A stretch of 64,000 bases of DNA from an uncultured Acidiferrobacteraceae bacterium. GTDB lineage: Bacteria; Pseudomonadota; Gammaproteobacteria; Acidiferrobacterales; SZUA-150. The stretch is taken from contig CAJVXY010000004.1 of NCBI GenBank assembly GCA_913009895.1, positions 1 through 64,000 of the forward strand, given 5' to 3'. The notes below the pieces were generated by a model, which worked only from the letters and a program-made list of their open reading frames with translations, was not told the origin of the DNA and did not search any database. Positions 28,736 through 40,934 of this stretch are shown here, piece after piece; within the stretch, counting starts at the first letter, position 1; each line of letters starts with the position of its first letter. Position numbers and translations under genes: made by a program.

Positions 28736-29725
28736 GTGAGCAGCGAACACCCTTACGATCGTCTGACCCCGGAGGTCATTTTGTCGGCTGTTGAGCAATA
28801 TGACCTTGTCTGTACCGGTGGTTTGCTGGCCCTGAACAGTTATGAAAACCGGGTCTACCGCATTGAGGTAGAACAGGGGCCGCCCGTGGCAGTCAAGTTT
28901 TACCGCCCGGATCGATGGACAGACGAGGCCATTGGCGAGGAGCATCAATTTGCCCTGGAGCTTGCAGAACAGGAAATTCCGGTGGTCGCACCCATGTTAT
29001 CACCAGCAGGCAAGACCCTGAGTTGTTATGAGAATTTCCGTTACGCCCTTTTTCCCTGGCAACCAGGTCGTTCACCGGAATTAAATCTTGATGAAGACCG
29101 TCGCCTGCTGGGTCGTTTCCTGGGTAGATTGCACCGACTGGCTGCCAGTGCCCACTTCCAGCATCGGCCGGTATTAAGTCTTGAGACTTATGGCACGCAG
29201 GCAGTGAAATTCTTGCTCGAAAATGATTTTATTCCTGATTATCTCGTTAACTCATACACCGCAATTTCGGAGCAAATCTTGCAAAAACTGGAAGACAGGC
29301 TCACGCCTATGGCTGTTTTCACCAATATACGCCTGCATGGCGACTTTCACCTGGGCAACCTGCTCTGGACGGAAACCGGCCCCCACTTTGTTGACCTGGA
29401 TGACTGTATGACAGGCCCGGCCATCCAGGACTTATGGTTGTTACTAAGTGGTGATCAGGCAGAAATGCAACAACAAATACAACCGTTACTTGAAGGTTAT
29501 ACCCAATTCTCGGATTTCGATCCGGCCCAACTGGCCTTGGTTGAGCCCTTGCGCACCTTGCGCTTATTACATTACAGCGCCTGGTTAGCACGCCGCTGGC
29601 ATGATCCGGCCTTTCCCAGAAATTTCCCCTGGTTTAATACCATTCGTTATTGGGAAGAACAGATACTAAGCTTGCGTGAACAACTGGCTTTACTGGATGC
29701 ACCGCCATTACAATGGCATCCTTAA
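28736..29725 (+). CDS. srkA: Stress response kinase A (YihE/RdoA-type)
   Basis: A 329-residue APH-fold kinase starting with GTG at 28736. HGDFHLGNLLW and VDLDDCMTGP are the catalytic and metal-binding loops of SrkA. In E. coli it phosphorylates Ser/Thr residues and counters toxin-antitoxin-driven death under envelope and oxidative stress. It heads a rightward group with glutathione reductase and gamma-carbonic anhydrase genes, with gaps of 27 and 13 bp. Confidence 0.93.
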   Translation: MSSEHPYDRLTPEVILSAVEQYDLVCTGGLLALNSYENRVYRIEVEQGPPVAVKFYRPDRWTDEAIGEEHQFALELAEQEIPVVAPMLSPAGKTLSCYENFRYALFPWQPGRSPELNLDEDRRLLGRFLGRLHRLAASAHFQHRPVLSLETYGTQAVKFLLENDFIPDYLVNSYTAISEQILQKLEDRLTPMAVFTNIRLHGDFHLGNLLWTETGPHFVDLDDCMTGPAIQDLWLLLSGDQAEMQQQIQPLLEGYTQFSDFDPAQLALVEPLRTLRLLHYSAWLARRWHDPAFPRNFPWFNTIRYWEEQILSLREQLALLDAPPLQWHP

Positions 29726-29752
29726 ACTGACAACCATTAGACATAGTACAGT

Positions 29753-31105
29753 ATGGCAACACATTTTGATTACCTGGTAATTGGCGGCGGCAGTGGCGGT
29801 ATCGCCTCTGCAAGGCGAGCAGCAGCCCATGGCGCTAAAACTGCCATTATTGAATCCGGGGCCATTGGCGGCACCTGCGTTAATGTCGGCTGTGTACCCA
29901 AAAAAGTGATGTGGAATGCCGCCAGCGTTGCCGAAACCCTCCATGATGCCAGCGCTTATGGTTTTGATATTGATATCAAAGGATTTAACTGGCAGAAAGT
30001 CAAACAGTCTCGCGATGAGTACATTCAAAGATTAAATAAAATTTATGATAAAAATATTAACGCCTCCGAAGTGACACGTATCGATGGTCATGGACAGTTT
30101 CTGGATCAACATACAGTAATAGTAGGTGATAAAAAATACACCGCGGATCATATTCTGGTGGCTGTCGGCGGTGAACCCGTCCGTCCAGATTTACCCGGAG
30201 CAGAACTCGGCATTACCAGTGACGGCTTTTTTGAATTAACTCAACTACCTAAAAAAACAATGGTGATCGGTGGTGGTTACATCTCCGTGGAGCTGGCTGG
30301 CCTGTTAAATTCACTGGGTTCAGATGTTACTATCTTGTTGCGCCGTGAACATTTTCTGAAATATTTTGATGCCACCATTCGCGATAGCCTGATGGAAGAA
30401 ATGCAACATGCGGGTGTCAACATCCTGACTTGTATTCATCTTGACCGCTTGACAAAAAAAGACGATGGATTAATCACTTTGCACAGCAAGGGCGGTGAGG
30501 AGATGACTGGTTTTGATAGCGTCATCTGGGCCACGGGTAGAGCCCCCAAGACCCGGGACCTGGGTCTGGACAAGGCAGGTATCAAAACAAATGACAGGGG
30601 TTATATTGAGACGGACGAATATCAAAATACGAACCAGAAAAATATCTATGCGGTCGGCGATGTCACCGGACGTGTTCCCTTAACACCTGTTGCCATTGCC
30701 GCTGGCCGACGCCTGGCCGATCGCCTGTTTAATAACCAGGCCGATGCCAAACTCGATTATGAAACCATAGCGACCGTGATTTTTAGTCACCCCCCTATTG
30801 GTACCGTGGGTTTGAGCGAAGACGAGGCACACGATATATATGGTGAAAGCAGTGTCAAAACCTATCAATCACGTTTTACCAATATGTACTACGCATTCAC
30901 AAAACGTAAACCAAAAACACTGGTAAAACTTGTTTGTGTTGGTGACCAGGAAAAAATTATTGGCGCCCATATTATCGGTGACCAGGCCGATGAAATTATT
31001 CAGGGTTTTGCGGTTGCCGTTAAAATGGGTGCGACAAAAAAAGATTTTGATAACACCGTCGCCATTCACCCTACTGCGGCCGAAGAATTTGTTATCCTAC
31101 GATGA
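29753..31105 (+). CDS. gor: Glutathione reductase
   Basis: A 450-residue FAD disulfide reductase. [14 protein letters not shown] is the FAD loop, C42 and C47 in [13 protein letters not shown] are the redox pair, [11 protein letters not shown] binds NADPH and the C-terminal HPTAAEEFV contains the catalytic His-Glu. It keeps glutathione reduced, which also supports metal tolerance. The short spacing to srkA and the carbonic anhydrase suggests one transcript. Confidence 0.96.
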   Translation: MATHFDYLVIGGGSGGIASARRAAAHGAKTAIIESGAIGGTCVNVGCVPKKVMWNAASVAETLHDASAYGFDIDIKGFNWQKVKQSRDEYIQRLNKIYDKNINASEVTRIDGHGQFLDQHTVIVGDKKYTADHILVAVGGEPVRPDLPGAELGITSDGFFELTQLPKKTMVIGGGYISVELAGLLNSLGSDVTILLRREHFLKYFDATIRDSLMEEMQHAGVNILTCIHLDRLTKKDDGLITLHSKGGEEMTGFDSVIWATGRAPKTRDLGLDKAGIKTNDRGYIETDEYQNTNQKNIYAVGDVTGRVPLTPVAIAAGRRLADRLFNNQADAKLDYETIATVIFSHPPIGTVGLSEDEAHDIYGESSVKTYQSRFTNMYYAFTKRKPKTLVKLVCVGDQEKIIGAHIIGDQADEIIQGFAVAVKMGATKKDFDNTVAIHPTAAEEFVILR

Positions 31106-31118
31106 TATTTAGAGGCTA

Positions 31119-31643
31119 ATGGCTATTCGCCCTTATAAAAATATTTCCCCGAAACTGGCCGGGGGTGTGTATGTGGATGAACAGGCCAGTGTCATTGGTG
31201 ATGTCACCATGGGTGCAGATTGTTCCGTCTGGCCCATGGCCGTAATCCGGGGTGACGTGAATACCATTACCATTGGTGAGCGCAGTAATATCCAGGACGG
31301 GACTGTTATCCACGTGACCCATAATTATACTGATTTACCCGATGGTTACAGTGTGACCATTGGCAATGAAGTGACTATCGGCCATAACGTCACCGTCCAC
31401 GGTTGTTGTATCGCGGATCAATGCCTGATTGGAATTGGTTCAGTAATCCTGGACGGTGCAATGATAAACAAACACGTCTTGTTAGGCGCGGGCAGCCTGG
31501 TGACCGAGGGCAAGGAACTGGAAGGTGGCTATTTGTGGTTAGGTCGACCGGCAAAACGGATACGAAAACTCACGGAAAAAGAAATCGCCTGGTTCGGCTA
31601 TTCTGCCGAACACTACGTCAATCTGAAAAACGACTACTTGTAA
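31119..31643 (+). CDS. Gamma-carbonic anhydrase family protein (YrdA-like)
   Basis: A 174-residue left-handed beta-helix protein of hexapeptide repeats. H65, H89 and H94 match the three zinc-binding His of gamma-carbonic anhydrases. Catalytic activity of the YrdA branch is often untested. It begins 13 bp after gor. Confidence 0.92.
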   Translation: MAIRPYKNISPKLAGGVYVDEQASVIGDVTMGADCSVWPMAVIRGDVNTITIGERSNIQDGTVIHVTHNYTDLPDGYSVTIGNEVTIGHNVTVHGCCIADQCLIGIGSVILDGAMINKHVLLGAGSLVTEGKELEGGYLWLGRPAKRIRKLTEKEIAWFGYSAEHYVNLKNDYL

Positions 31644-31685
31644 GCGAACCAGAATCCAGGTCTGCTCATTTCCAGGCTACCATAC

Positions 31686-33416
31686 TCACCCTGAACTATT
31701 TTTTATAAAAGGCCGACGTATCAGATCACGCAGATTTTTTTCCCTTCCGGGACTGCCAATCCAGACAGGATGTTTTTTATAGTCTTGATTCACAACACTG
31801 CGACTTGCATCAAATCCCTTAAATGAAAGTCCGGCGAGATCGGCCCAGGTAAAGATTAGATCTGATGATGTGTACGGACGATGACTATAAGCACGAATCG
31901 ATTTTAAGTCATGCTGTTGTCGCCATATGTCGTTACCCCAAACTATAAAAGGGATGGTATACATGGCGCTGGTTGGTGCGCCCTCATTACGACCTGCGAA
32001 TGGTTTTTGGGGGTAATCATATACCTCTTCGCCATGATCTGAAAAATACAACAACAATCCGTTCGTTTGTTGTTGCGATTTCAGCGCGCTTATCAGTGAT
32101 GAGATAACGAAGTCATTATACAACACCGCGTTATCATAACTGTTGTACTCTTTCGCTTGTTCCTCATTGAGCCAGGGAGGTCCTTTAAAATCATCAAACA
32201 CTGAAAATTTCTCCGGGTAGCGGTAATTGTATTTACGATGTGTACCCAGGAGATGAATAATTATAAATTTTCGTTTGCTTGATTTATCACTTAACACTTT
32301 TTTAAATGGCCCAAGCACCGCCTCATCATATTGAGCACTATTCTGGTTACGATTATTGTTCAGATAATATTGCTTGTCTGCCTGTTTTGAAAACATGGTC
32401 AGCATGGTATTTCTTTTTGTTTGGGTCTGCTGATTGGTAATCCAGTAAGTTTTATAACCGGCCTGCTTCATCAGGTTAATCAGTGTGGGTTTTTTCAGGT
32501 ACAGGTCCGGATGTTTTTCATCGGCAAAAGTCAACGCCTGCTCCAGCGCTTCTATGGTGTAGGGTCGCGGCGTATATACGTTATCAAAAGCCACCAGCTC
32601 ATCCTGCAGCGCTTCGAGTCGGGGCGTGGTGTCTCGCGGGTACCCATATATTCCCATATGTTGACGATTGGTTGATTCGCCAATAACCAATACCAGGTTC
32701 ATTGGCTCGTTTGCATGGTCATCTGTCAAATTTTCCAGGGGCGGCAGTTTATTAACCTGTAACAAAACTTTTTCGGCAGCAGCTAACTGTGACTTATATT
32801 CCAGGTAACCTATCACCAGCTGCCAGGGGGCAACGGGCTCCATGAGTTTCGCCTGTAGATCCAGGGCAACTTCCAGGGAAGTTTGTCTGATTAACATGCG
32901 ATTACTAAAGGGCCAGCTGACTATAAAGATGGCTACCAAAACCGCAACAGTGCGTTGGCTGTTGACCATGTGGACGGGACGTAACCGTTTCCATAACAGG
33001 TATGGTAAATAGCTATAAACTACAAGTGTGGGAATCATCCACCAGCGAAAATAAGACTGTAGAAATTCGGTGGACTCAGCCGGGTTGGTTTCAAAAATAA
33101 TAAAAATAACGCTGTGAGAAAAATCTTGTCCATAAAGCGCGAAATAACCCAGGCTGACCAGGGAGCTGGCCCACAGGATCAATCCTATAATTGCAGTAAG
33201 GCTGCGTGTATAGACGGGGAAAAGCAAAATAGGAATCAACCAGAGTACACTCATGAGCACTGCCTGGCGCAGGCCAGCAGCACCAGCCATGCCCGCACTG
33301 AACACAAAAGCCTGGTAGACGCCCGAAAAATAAAAAAAGAATAAATAAATCAGCGCTAAACCGCCCCAACCTGGGCGATTATTTTCAGGATTTAAAAATC
33401 TATTGCTCGTTGTCAC
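31686..33416 (-). CDS. Lipopolysaccharide phosphoethanolamine transferase-like sulfatase-fold protein
   Basis: A 576-residue protein with five N-terminal membrane spans and a C-terminal alkaline-phosphatase/sulfatase domain. LVIGESTNRQHMGIYGY carries the nucleophile Thr, and YFSDHGEEVYD the metal-binding DHGEE. The pattern fits EptA/CptA-type transferases that add phosphoethanolamine to lipid A or core heptose on the periplasmic face. It is convergent with the carbonic anhydrase gene at a 42-bp gap. Confidence 0.88.
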   Translation of the reverse strand: MTTSNRFLNPENNRPGWGGLALIYLFFFYFSGVYQAFVFSAGMAGAAGLRQAVLMSVLWLIPILLFPVYTRSLTAIIGLILWASSLVSLGYFALYGQDFSHSVIFIIFETNPAESTEFLQSYFRWWMIPTLVVYSYLPYLLWKRLRPVHMVNSQRTVAVLVAIFIVSWPFSNRMLIRQTSLEVALDLQAKLMEPVAPWQLVIGYLEYKSQLAAAEKVLLQVNKLPPLENLTDDHANEPMNLVLVIGESTNRQHMGIYGYPRDTTPRLEALQDELVAFDNVYTPRPYTIEALEQALTFADEKHPDLYLKKPTLINLMKQAGYKTYWITNQQTQTKRNTMLTMFSKQADKQYYLNNNRNQNSAQYDEAVLGPFKKVLSDKSSKRKFIIIHLLGTHRKYNYRYPEKFSVFDDFKGPPWLNEEQAKEYNSYDNAVLYNDFVISSLISALKSQQQTNGLLLYFSDHGEEVYDYPQKPFAGRNEGAPTSAMYTIPFIVWGNDIWRQQHDLKSIRAYSHRPYTSSDLIFTWADLAGLSFKGFDASRSVVNQDYKKHPVWIGSPGREKNLRDLIRRPFIKNSSG

Positions 33417-33949
33417 TAATAAGTCCTGGAGAAATTATTTTATTCCAGATTTTTTCAACCTAAATTTTTTAGATTCAAGTTTTTTTAATCCCAATTTATT
33501 TATCTGGATATTAGTCTGAATAATATGTAAAAATTGGTAAAGTTGTGGCAACTATAGCATAACCACTTCTATCACTTTAACCCTTTGACTTACAGGGTCT
33601 TATCCCGCACAAAAGGATTGCTGATTTAAATTCATAGCAAACCCATCATCCTGCAAAAGACGCAGAACTTAAAATTGTGTTTGCAGGTAGTCCGTCCTGC
33701 AAAATAAACACAAGTAATTACAGAAAACAGAAAAAGAAGAAGTAAAATCTGAATAAATACCTCCCCAATGTATAGATACAGGAAAATACATTAATATACT
33801 GTTGATTATTGATTATTGATTATTATTTGTATTACAGCATAACAGTTAGCTATATGGCTGGTGCAATAAAATAAATTCTACCCGTATGAATTTTCTGGTA
33901 TCAAGTTTATTATTTTTAATATACTACAAACAGGTATTAATTATTTCTG
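33417..33949. other. Gene-free AT-rich stretch
   Basis: About 530 bp with no credible coding frame. It is AT-rich and holds three tandem copies of TTGATTA at 33802-33822. No operator, RNA gene or IS end was recognised. It separates the leftward transferase gene from the end of the leftward mer/dehydrogenase operon. Confidence 0.6.
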
Positions 33950-35239
33950 TCATGTCTTTGTCTGGAAGTATTCCCGAGTCCCTTTTTCACTAATGGCACC
34001 GGCTATACGTTGCACACCATATATATAGGCTGCTGTTCGCAGGCTGATGTTTTTTTCTTCGGCCAAAGCGAAGATATTCCTGGCCTCTCGATCCATGATA
34101 ATCTTGAGTTTGGTATTCACCTCGTCAAGTTCCCAATAGTAGCCCGCACGGTTCTGAACCCATTCAAAATAACTGACGGTCACGCCACCACTATTGACTA
34201 ATACATCGGGGAGTACCGGGATACCGCGTGTTGCCAGAATTGCATCTGCTTGAGAGTTCACCGGGCCGTTGGCAATTTCTACTATCTGGCGGGCCTGGAT
34301 AAGGTTGGCGTTCTCGGCAGTGATTTGATTTTCCAGGGCTGCTAGCACTAATACATCCACATCCAGCTCCAGGAGTTCCTCATTGGTGATGGTGGTATGA
34401 TCCGTTTCTTCACAGACAGAGGCATCACAGTACAACATGGCCTTGAGTTCGCGGCGAGTGCGTTTATGGAGCATGATTTTATCCACATCCAGACCTTTTT
34501 CTGAATGTACCGCACCCTTTGAGTCGGACAGCGCCACGATGCGATAACCCGCCTGTTGCGCAAGTCTTGCAAACTGGTAACCGGCATTGCCAAAACCCTG
34601 TAGAGCAATAGTCGTTTTGACTGGCTCAAGATTGTGTTGCAAAGCCCACTGTTGCAGTACATAAAGTGCGCCCTGACCGGTGGCGGCTTCACGTCCCAAA
34701 GAGCCACCGAGATGAACCGGCTTACCCGTAATGACGCCGGGCAGTTGCTCGCGCATGATTTGATAATACTCATCCGCCATCCAGCCCATGATGGTGGCGT
34801 TGGTATACACATCTGGTGCCGGGATATCACGTTTTGGACCAATGATATCGGCAATGGCGCGGATATAACCCCGTGACAGGCGTTCAAGTTCCAGGTTTGA
34901 TAATTCTTTAGGATTAACAATGACACCGCCCTTAGCGCCACCAAAGGGCAAGCCGGCAACGGCACACTTGATGGTCATCCAGAAACTCAGTGAGGTAACT
35001 TCATCAAGGGAGACAGCAGGGTGAAAGCGGACACCGCCCTTGGTAGGGCCGCGGGTATCATCAAACTGAACCCGGTAACCGGTAAAAACACGGAGACCGC
35101 CATCATCCATGCGTATGGGAATACTGACACTCAATGACAGTTTCGGGCTGGCCAGTCGCTCCCGAATATCGTCTGATAATTGAACGTGCTCAAAAATGTC
35201 AGTTAATCGCGTTTGCGCATCACTAAATATAGTATTCAT
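33950..35239 (-). CDS. Glu/Leu/Phe/Val dehydrogenase
   Basis: A 429-residue enzyme, started at ATG 35239 because GGAGAG lies just before it; the longer frame adds 19 odd residues. KGGVRFHP, PFGGAKGGV (catalytic Lys) and NSGGVTVSYFEWVQN are signatures of glutamate dehydrogenase-like enzymes. It interconverts an amino acid and its keto acid with NAD(P). It begins 40 bp after the MerA-like gene, so it may be the last gene of the extended mer operon, which is unusual for a metabolic dehydrogenase. Confidence 0.93.
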   Translation of the reverse strand: MNTIFSDAQTRLTDIFEHVQLSDDIRERLASPKLSLSVSIPIRMDDGGLRVFTGYRVQFDDTRGPTKGGVRFHPAVSLDEVTSLSFWMTIKCAVAGLPFGGAKGGVIVNPKELSNLELERLSRGYIRAIADIIGPKRDIPAPDVYTNATIMGWMADEYYQIMREQLPGVITGKPVHLGGSLGREAATGQGALYVLQQWALQHNLEPVKTTIALQGFGNAGYQFARLAQQAGYRIVALSDSKGAVHSEKGLDVDKIMLHKRTRRELKAMLYCDASVCEETDHTTITNEELLELDVDVLVLAALENQITAENANLIQARQIVEIANGPVNSQADAILATRGIPVLPDVLVNSGGVTVSYFEWVQNRAGYYWELDEVNTKLKIIMDREARNIFALAEEKNISLRTAAYIYGVQRIAGAISEKGTREYFQTKT

Positions 35240-35279
35240 GGACTCTCCAGTATTTACGGATTCCAATCCGGGTCTTTCA

Positions 35280-36644
35280 TTACACCATTGAACCAAGATC
35301 GGATGCGTAGCTCGGATACGCGAAAATAACAGCTTTTAGCTGGTTCGCTGTCAGCCCGGCGCCCATCGCCATGGCGAACAAGTTTATTTGTTCCTCGGCA
35401 CCCGGCCCCATAAGGTGTGCGCCGACGATCCTGCCCGTACCTTTCTCGACAAGCACTTTATAGGCAGAAAAGCGTTCGCCGACACGCATTGAAGAATACC
35501 AACCATCGGTCTTCTGAAATTTCACATCAAACTCGATACCTTGCTGATGCGCTTCCTTCTCGAGCAGGCCAACACGTGCGACTGGTGGGAGGGTGAACAC
35601 GACACTGGGTATGGGCGGATACTTAACAGGCCGTGCATCTTCACCGGCCAGCAGATTTTTTGCAGCAATTCGTCCCTCGTTGGCCGATACTGGCGTCAAG
35701 TTAGGCGCACCAGTATCAGCGCAATCTCCTGCCGCGAACACGGCCGGGTTTGAAATGCTGCGCATATATTCATTGACCTTGATGCCATGACGTCCAACTT
35801 CGATGTTTGCGATTTCAAGGTTAAGTGTGTCAATGTTGGGGACACGCCCGGCACCGTGTACCACGAGGTCACAGACGATAGACTCATGGCCTCCCGGTGT
35901 GGTGAATTCAACCCGAAACTGGTTGCCATCTTTTTCTATTTTTTCAACACATGATTCGCAGCGAATATCGATGCCCAGCTCTCTGGTTCGCGCCATCTGT
36001 AACTCAACCAGGTCAGTATCGAATTGGGCAAGCGGATGTTTACTCCGTTGCAGGATGGTGACCTGAGATGCGCCAGCGCGCTGGCTGATGTGAGCGAATT
36101 CGAACGCGATGAAACCACCACCGACGAATACCACATGCTCTGGAGCTGATTCGAGTTCAAGAAACGCTGTACTTGTCGTCAGGTGTTCCTCTCCTGGGAT
36201 ATCCAGTGTCATTGGCCGCGCACCTGCTGCAATGTGAAAATATTTAGCGTGCAGCTCACGGTCGCATGCTTGTATGACTCCTGGCGAGATGAAACGAGCC
36301 GGACCATGCAGGGTTGTAACGCCTGCTTCTTTAATTGCATACTCTACATGCTTTGGGCCCGGTTCGGTAAATGTTCGTTTGAAGGCCATCATTTTGGCCC
36401 AGTCGATAGTCGTTCCACTATTAGGCAGACCGCGTCCGTTCATGCGATCTGACCAGTCCTTTCCTTCCGTAACCGCTATCAGCATTTTCTTTGGGTCACA
36501 ACCTCGCAGCATGCAGGTGCCGCCGTAAGGCAGGCAATCAATAATCGCGACCTTCCAACCAGCTTTTGCACATGGCCGCGCTACACTGAGTCCGCCCGTG
36601 CCTGCACCAATGACAACAAGATCGAATGCGTCCTTTTTATTCAT
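35280..36644 (-). CDS. MerA-like FAD/NAD(P) disulfide oxidoreductase of uncertain substrate
   Basis: A 454-residue flavoprotein started at ATG 36644 (AAGGAAG upstream). GAGTGGLSVARP binds FAD; C44 and C49 in GGTCMLRGCDPKK are the redox pair; GGGFIAFEFAH binds NAD(P)H. It lacks an N-terminal HMA domain and the C-terminal CC pair of true MerA, and the usual HPTxxE catalytic dyad is AYPSYASD, so the active-site His is missing. It is translationally coupled to the 49-residue HTH ORF upstream by an 8-bp overlap. It may use a substrate other than Hg(II); do not equate it with MerA. Confidence 0.8.
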   Translation of the reverse strand: MNKKDAFDLVVIGAGTGGLSVARPCAKAGWKVAIIDCLPYGGTCMLRGCDPKKMLIAVTEGKDWSDRMNGRGLPNSGTTIDWAKMMAFKRTFTEPGPKHVEYAIKEAGVTTLHGPARFISPGVIQACDRELHAKYFHIAAGARPMTLDIPGEEHLTTSTAFLELESAPEHVVFVGGGFIAFEFAHISQRAGASQVTILQRSKHPLAQFDTDLVELQMARTRELGIDIRCESCVEKIEKDGNQFRVEFTTPGGHESIVCDLVVHGAGRVPNIDTLNLEIANIEVGRHGIKVNEYMRSISNPAVFAAGDCADTGAPNLTPVSANEGRIAAKNLLAGEDARPVKYPPIPSVVFTLPPVARVGLLEKEAHQQGIEFDVKFQKTDGWYSSMRVGERFSAYKVLVEKGTGRIVGAHLMGPGAEEQINLFAMAMGAGLTANQLKAVIFAYPSYASDLGSMV

Positions 36645-36786
36645 AGAATTCTTCCTTATAAATTCGGTATCCGTCAGGCTTGTACTGATATGGACAAAAC
36701 AGACCACGCATTTCATAATCCCGAATTATGTTAATACTAACACCAGCATCTTTGGCCAATCTGGAAATGGTGCAGGTCTTATACAT
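36637..36786 (-). CDS. 49-residue MerD/MerR-type helix-turn-helix fragment
   Basis: Translates MYKTCTISRLAKDAGVSINI, then IRDYEMRGLF, then a wing-like PDGYRIYKEE. This is the start of a MerR-family/MerD DNA-binding domain (compare MerD: TVSRLALDAGVS, IVRDYLLRGL), cut off before the dimerisation helix. Its ATG overlaps the stop of the upstream CC-membrane gene (TAATG) and its end overlaps the MerA-like start by 8 bp, so the three are translationally coupled. It may be a real micro-regulator or a truncated merD relic. Confidence 0.65.
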   Translation of the reverse strand: MYKTCTISRLAKDAGVSINIIRDYEMRGLFCPYQYKPDGYRIYKEEFYE

Positions 36787-37295
36787 TAGACCTTACATAA
36801 AGTTCCGTTTACCACCTTTCTTGCGTTCTGGTACAGCGCAAACGCCAGCAACAGCGATGCGAAAAGAAAAAGTTCTGTCTGATTCGTAGCAATAAATTTC
36901 TGTATAGTAATCCCGAACGTGCCCCCAAACATGGGTAACAAACCGGCAATAAAACCAACCGTAATAGGTAAAATCGGTGAGCAACACAATATCGGTGTCA
37001 AGACACCAATGAGAACACCACCGGTAGCAGATGACTTATTGGTTTTTTGTCCCTGGCGGATAAGATAAATAATCAATGGCACTAACAAGGCAGCTAACGT
37101 GGCCATCAATACCGAGAAGCCAATTAACGTGGGCGTTAAAAACTTCAGGGCAGCAAAGCTGCTATATCCCCCCGTAGAAGAGGCGGGTAAGGTCATGAGA
37201 TATAACAGTAGAAAGACCAGGAAACCAGTCCCGGTAATGAGTTGATAGGAACGAGCACTGAGAACAGTTTTTAAAGCGCTGATGATTATGTTCAT
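36786..37295 (-). CDS. Polytopic membrane protein with CC motif
   Basis: A 169-residue protein with four or five membrane spans. C104 and C105 lie at the start of a span in TPILCCSPILP, resembling the paired Cys of MerT/MerC-type mercury importers, but it belongs to none I can name. Its start overlaps the end of the tlpA-like gene by 4 bp (ATGA). A role in metal or thiol transport is inferred from context. Confidence 0.65.
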   Translation of the reverse strand: MNIIISALKTVLSARSYQLITGTGFLVFLLLYLMTLPASSTGGYSSFAALKFLTPTLIGFSVLMATLAALLVPLIIYLIRQGQKTNKSSATGGVLIGVLTPILCCSPILPITVGFIAGLLPMFGGTFGITIQKFIATNQTELFLFASLLLAFALYQNARKVVNGTLCKV

Positions 37296-37819
37296 TTTGA
37301 TACTCCCCGGGCAAAATTTAAAATCTTGTTAATTGTTGCCGTTGGCGCTGTACTGACGACTTGCACGAAACCTTTTTCATCAATCAGAAAATAAATATCG
37401 GGAAAATTTCTTGCGTTGAACTGCCGATCCATTTCTGCCGTGGCTTCACCTGCCACCCAGTTTTTCTCTTTCGCTAAAAGCGGAGCAAATTTCTGTATAA
37501 ACGCCGGCATATCCAGCCCCGGTGACCCGTCGTTATTAAAATTGCGCACAGCGAGTATCACCAGCCCGGTTTTTTTCCAGATAGCCTGTTTTTCCTGCAT
37601 CTTCCTGATACTGGCAACACAGGTATGACACCAGGTAGAAAACAACCACAGCATTGCCTTATGCCCTTTATATTCCTTCAGGGCGTGCGTTTTTGTGCCA
37701 CTTACAAACCGGACATCTGGAGCGGAAAAAGGCAATTCTCTCGGTGAAAGATCGAAAAAACCTGCCACGGAGGACTGCGCCAATACCAGCAGCAGCATTC
37801 CCAATAACAAGGCTTTCAT
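37292..37819 (-). CDS. TlpA-like exported thiol-disulfide oxidoreductase
   Basis: A 175-residue protein with a signal peptide and a thioredoxin-fold domain with C64-H-T-C67 in LFSTWCHTCVAS. Such proteins reduce or form disulfides in the periplasm. It starts 5 bp after merA and overlaps the next gene by 4 bp, so it is a member of the mer operon. It might keep periplasmic or membrane Cys pairs reduced for Hg(II) transfer. Confidence 0.85.
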   Translation of the reverse strand: MKALLLGMLLLVLAQSSVAGFFDLSPRELPFSAPDVRFVSGTKTHALKEYKGHKAMLWLFSTWCHTCVASIRKMQEKQAIWKKTGLVILAVRNFNNDGSPGLDMPAFIQKFAPLLAKEKNWVAGEATAEMDRQFNARNFPDIYFLIDEKGFVQVVSTAPTATINKILNFARGVSK

Positions 37820-37824
37820 TTATG

Positions 37825-40117
<2,293 letters not shown>

Positions 40118-40188
40118 AATAATTCTCCTGGATTATTTTTCCCGAGTTACTTTTACTAAATTATTTTTATTAATTTATTTTTTCCAAA

Positions 40189-40482
40189 TTATTTTTTAAG
40201 CGTTGAAGGATAACCAGCATTGGTCGTGGCCTTAATCAGGGCCTCCACATTGGTCTTGTCAGGGTCAAAAGTCACGGTAGCGGTCTTGGTCTCAAGACTT
40301 GCTTTTGCCTCTGTGACACCCGCTACCTTTTCCAGGGATTTGCGAACGGTAATGGGGCAGAACTTACAGGTCATGTTCTGGACGTCCAGGGTCACGGTTT
40401 TGGTTGCTGCGGCCTGCGCGTTAAAAGACAGCGCAATTAGCATGACTGTCATCAATAACGGGGTTAGGGTTTTACGTAACAT
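40189..40482 (-). CDS. merP: Periplasmic mercury-binding protein
   Basis: A 97-residue HMA-fold protein with a signal peptide (cleavage near AQA-AA) and the metal site C39-K-F-C42 in NMTCKFCPITV. It binds Hg(II) in the periplasm and passes it to MerT. AAGGAG lies 7 nt before the ATG. Confidence 0.95.
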   Translation of the reverse strand: MLRKTLTPLLMTVMLIALSFNAQAAATKTVTLDVQNMTCKFCPITVRKSLEKVAGVTEAKASLETKTATVTFDPDKTNVEALIKATTNAGYPSTLKK

Positions 40483-40541
40483 GTTAGTACTCCTTCATTC
40501 GGTTTTTAAAATTTAATCTTTAACTTGGCTACCACTTCGGA

Positions 40542-40901
40542 CTATTCAAAAAACATGGTGCCATACCAGGGAAATGCAATAAGTGCCGCCAGAAACACCG
40601 TCACCACCCAGAAAATTATACGCTGGTTGCGCTGGACACTCGGTACGGCACAGACCTCGTCAGGTGCACATTGACGGGGGACGATATAGAGTTTGTAAAA
40701 AGCCCAACCCAGAAACCCCAGTGTGATGGTGATAAAAATCCATCGGTAAGGGGTGAGCGCCGACAGGGTGCTGATCCATGCGCCGCCAATACCCAGGCTC
40801 AATAGCACCAGCGGGCCAATGCAACAAACGGAGGCACCAATGGCGGCAAGCCCGGCGCCAATCATGGAGCGGTTATTGGATGTAGAGGTAGTTTCAGTCA
40901 T
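40542..40901 (-). CDS. merT: Mercuric transport protein MerT
   Basis: A 119-residue inner-membrane protein with three spans. The paired C26-C27 in the first span (ASVCCIGPLVL) and C78/C84 in the inner loop are the Hg-relay Cys. It brings Hg(II) from MerP into the cell. It is the first gene of the leftward mer operon, directly below the mer promoter-operator at 40935. Confidence 0.96.
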   Translation of the reverse strand: MTETTSTSNNRSMIGAGLAAIGASVCCIGPLVLLSLGIGGAWISTLSALTPYRWIFITITLGFLGWAFYKLYIVPRQCAPDEVCAVPSVQRNQRIIFWVVTVFLAALIAFPWYGTMFFE

Positions 40902-40934
40902 AGTTTGTACGCTCCTGATTACGAATCATGTCCA

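Noticed and set aside
35280-36644. Calling the second flavoprotein mercuric reductase
   Set aside because: No HMA domain, no C-terminal CC and no HPT dyad; the true MerA is at 37825.
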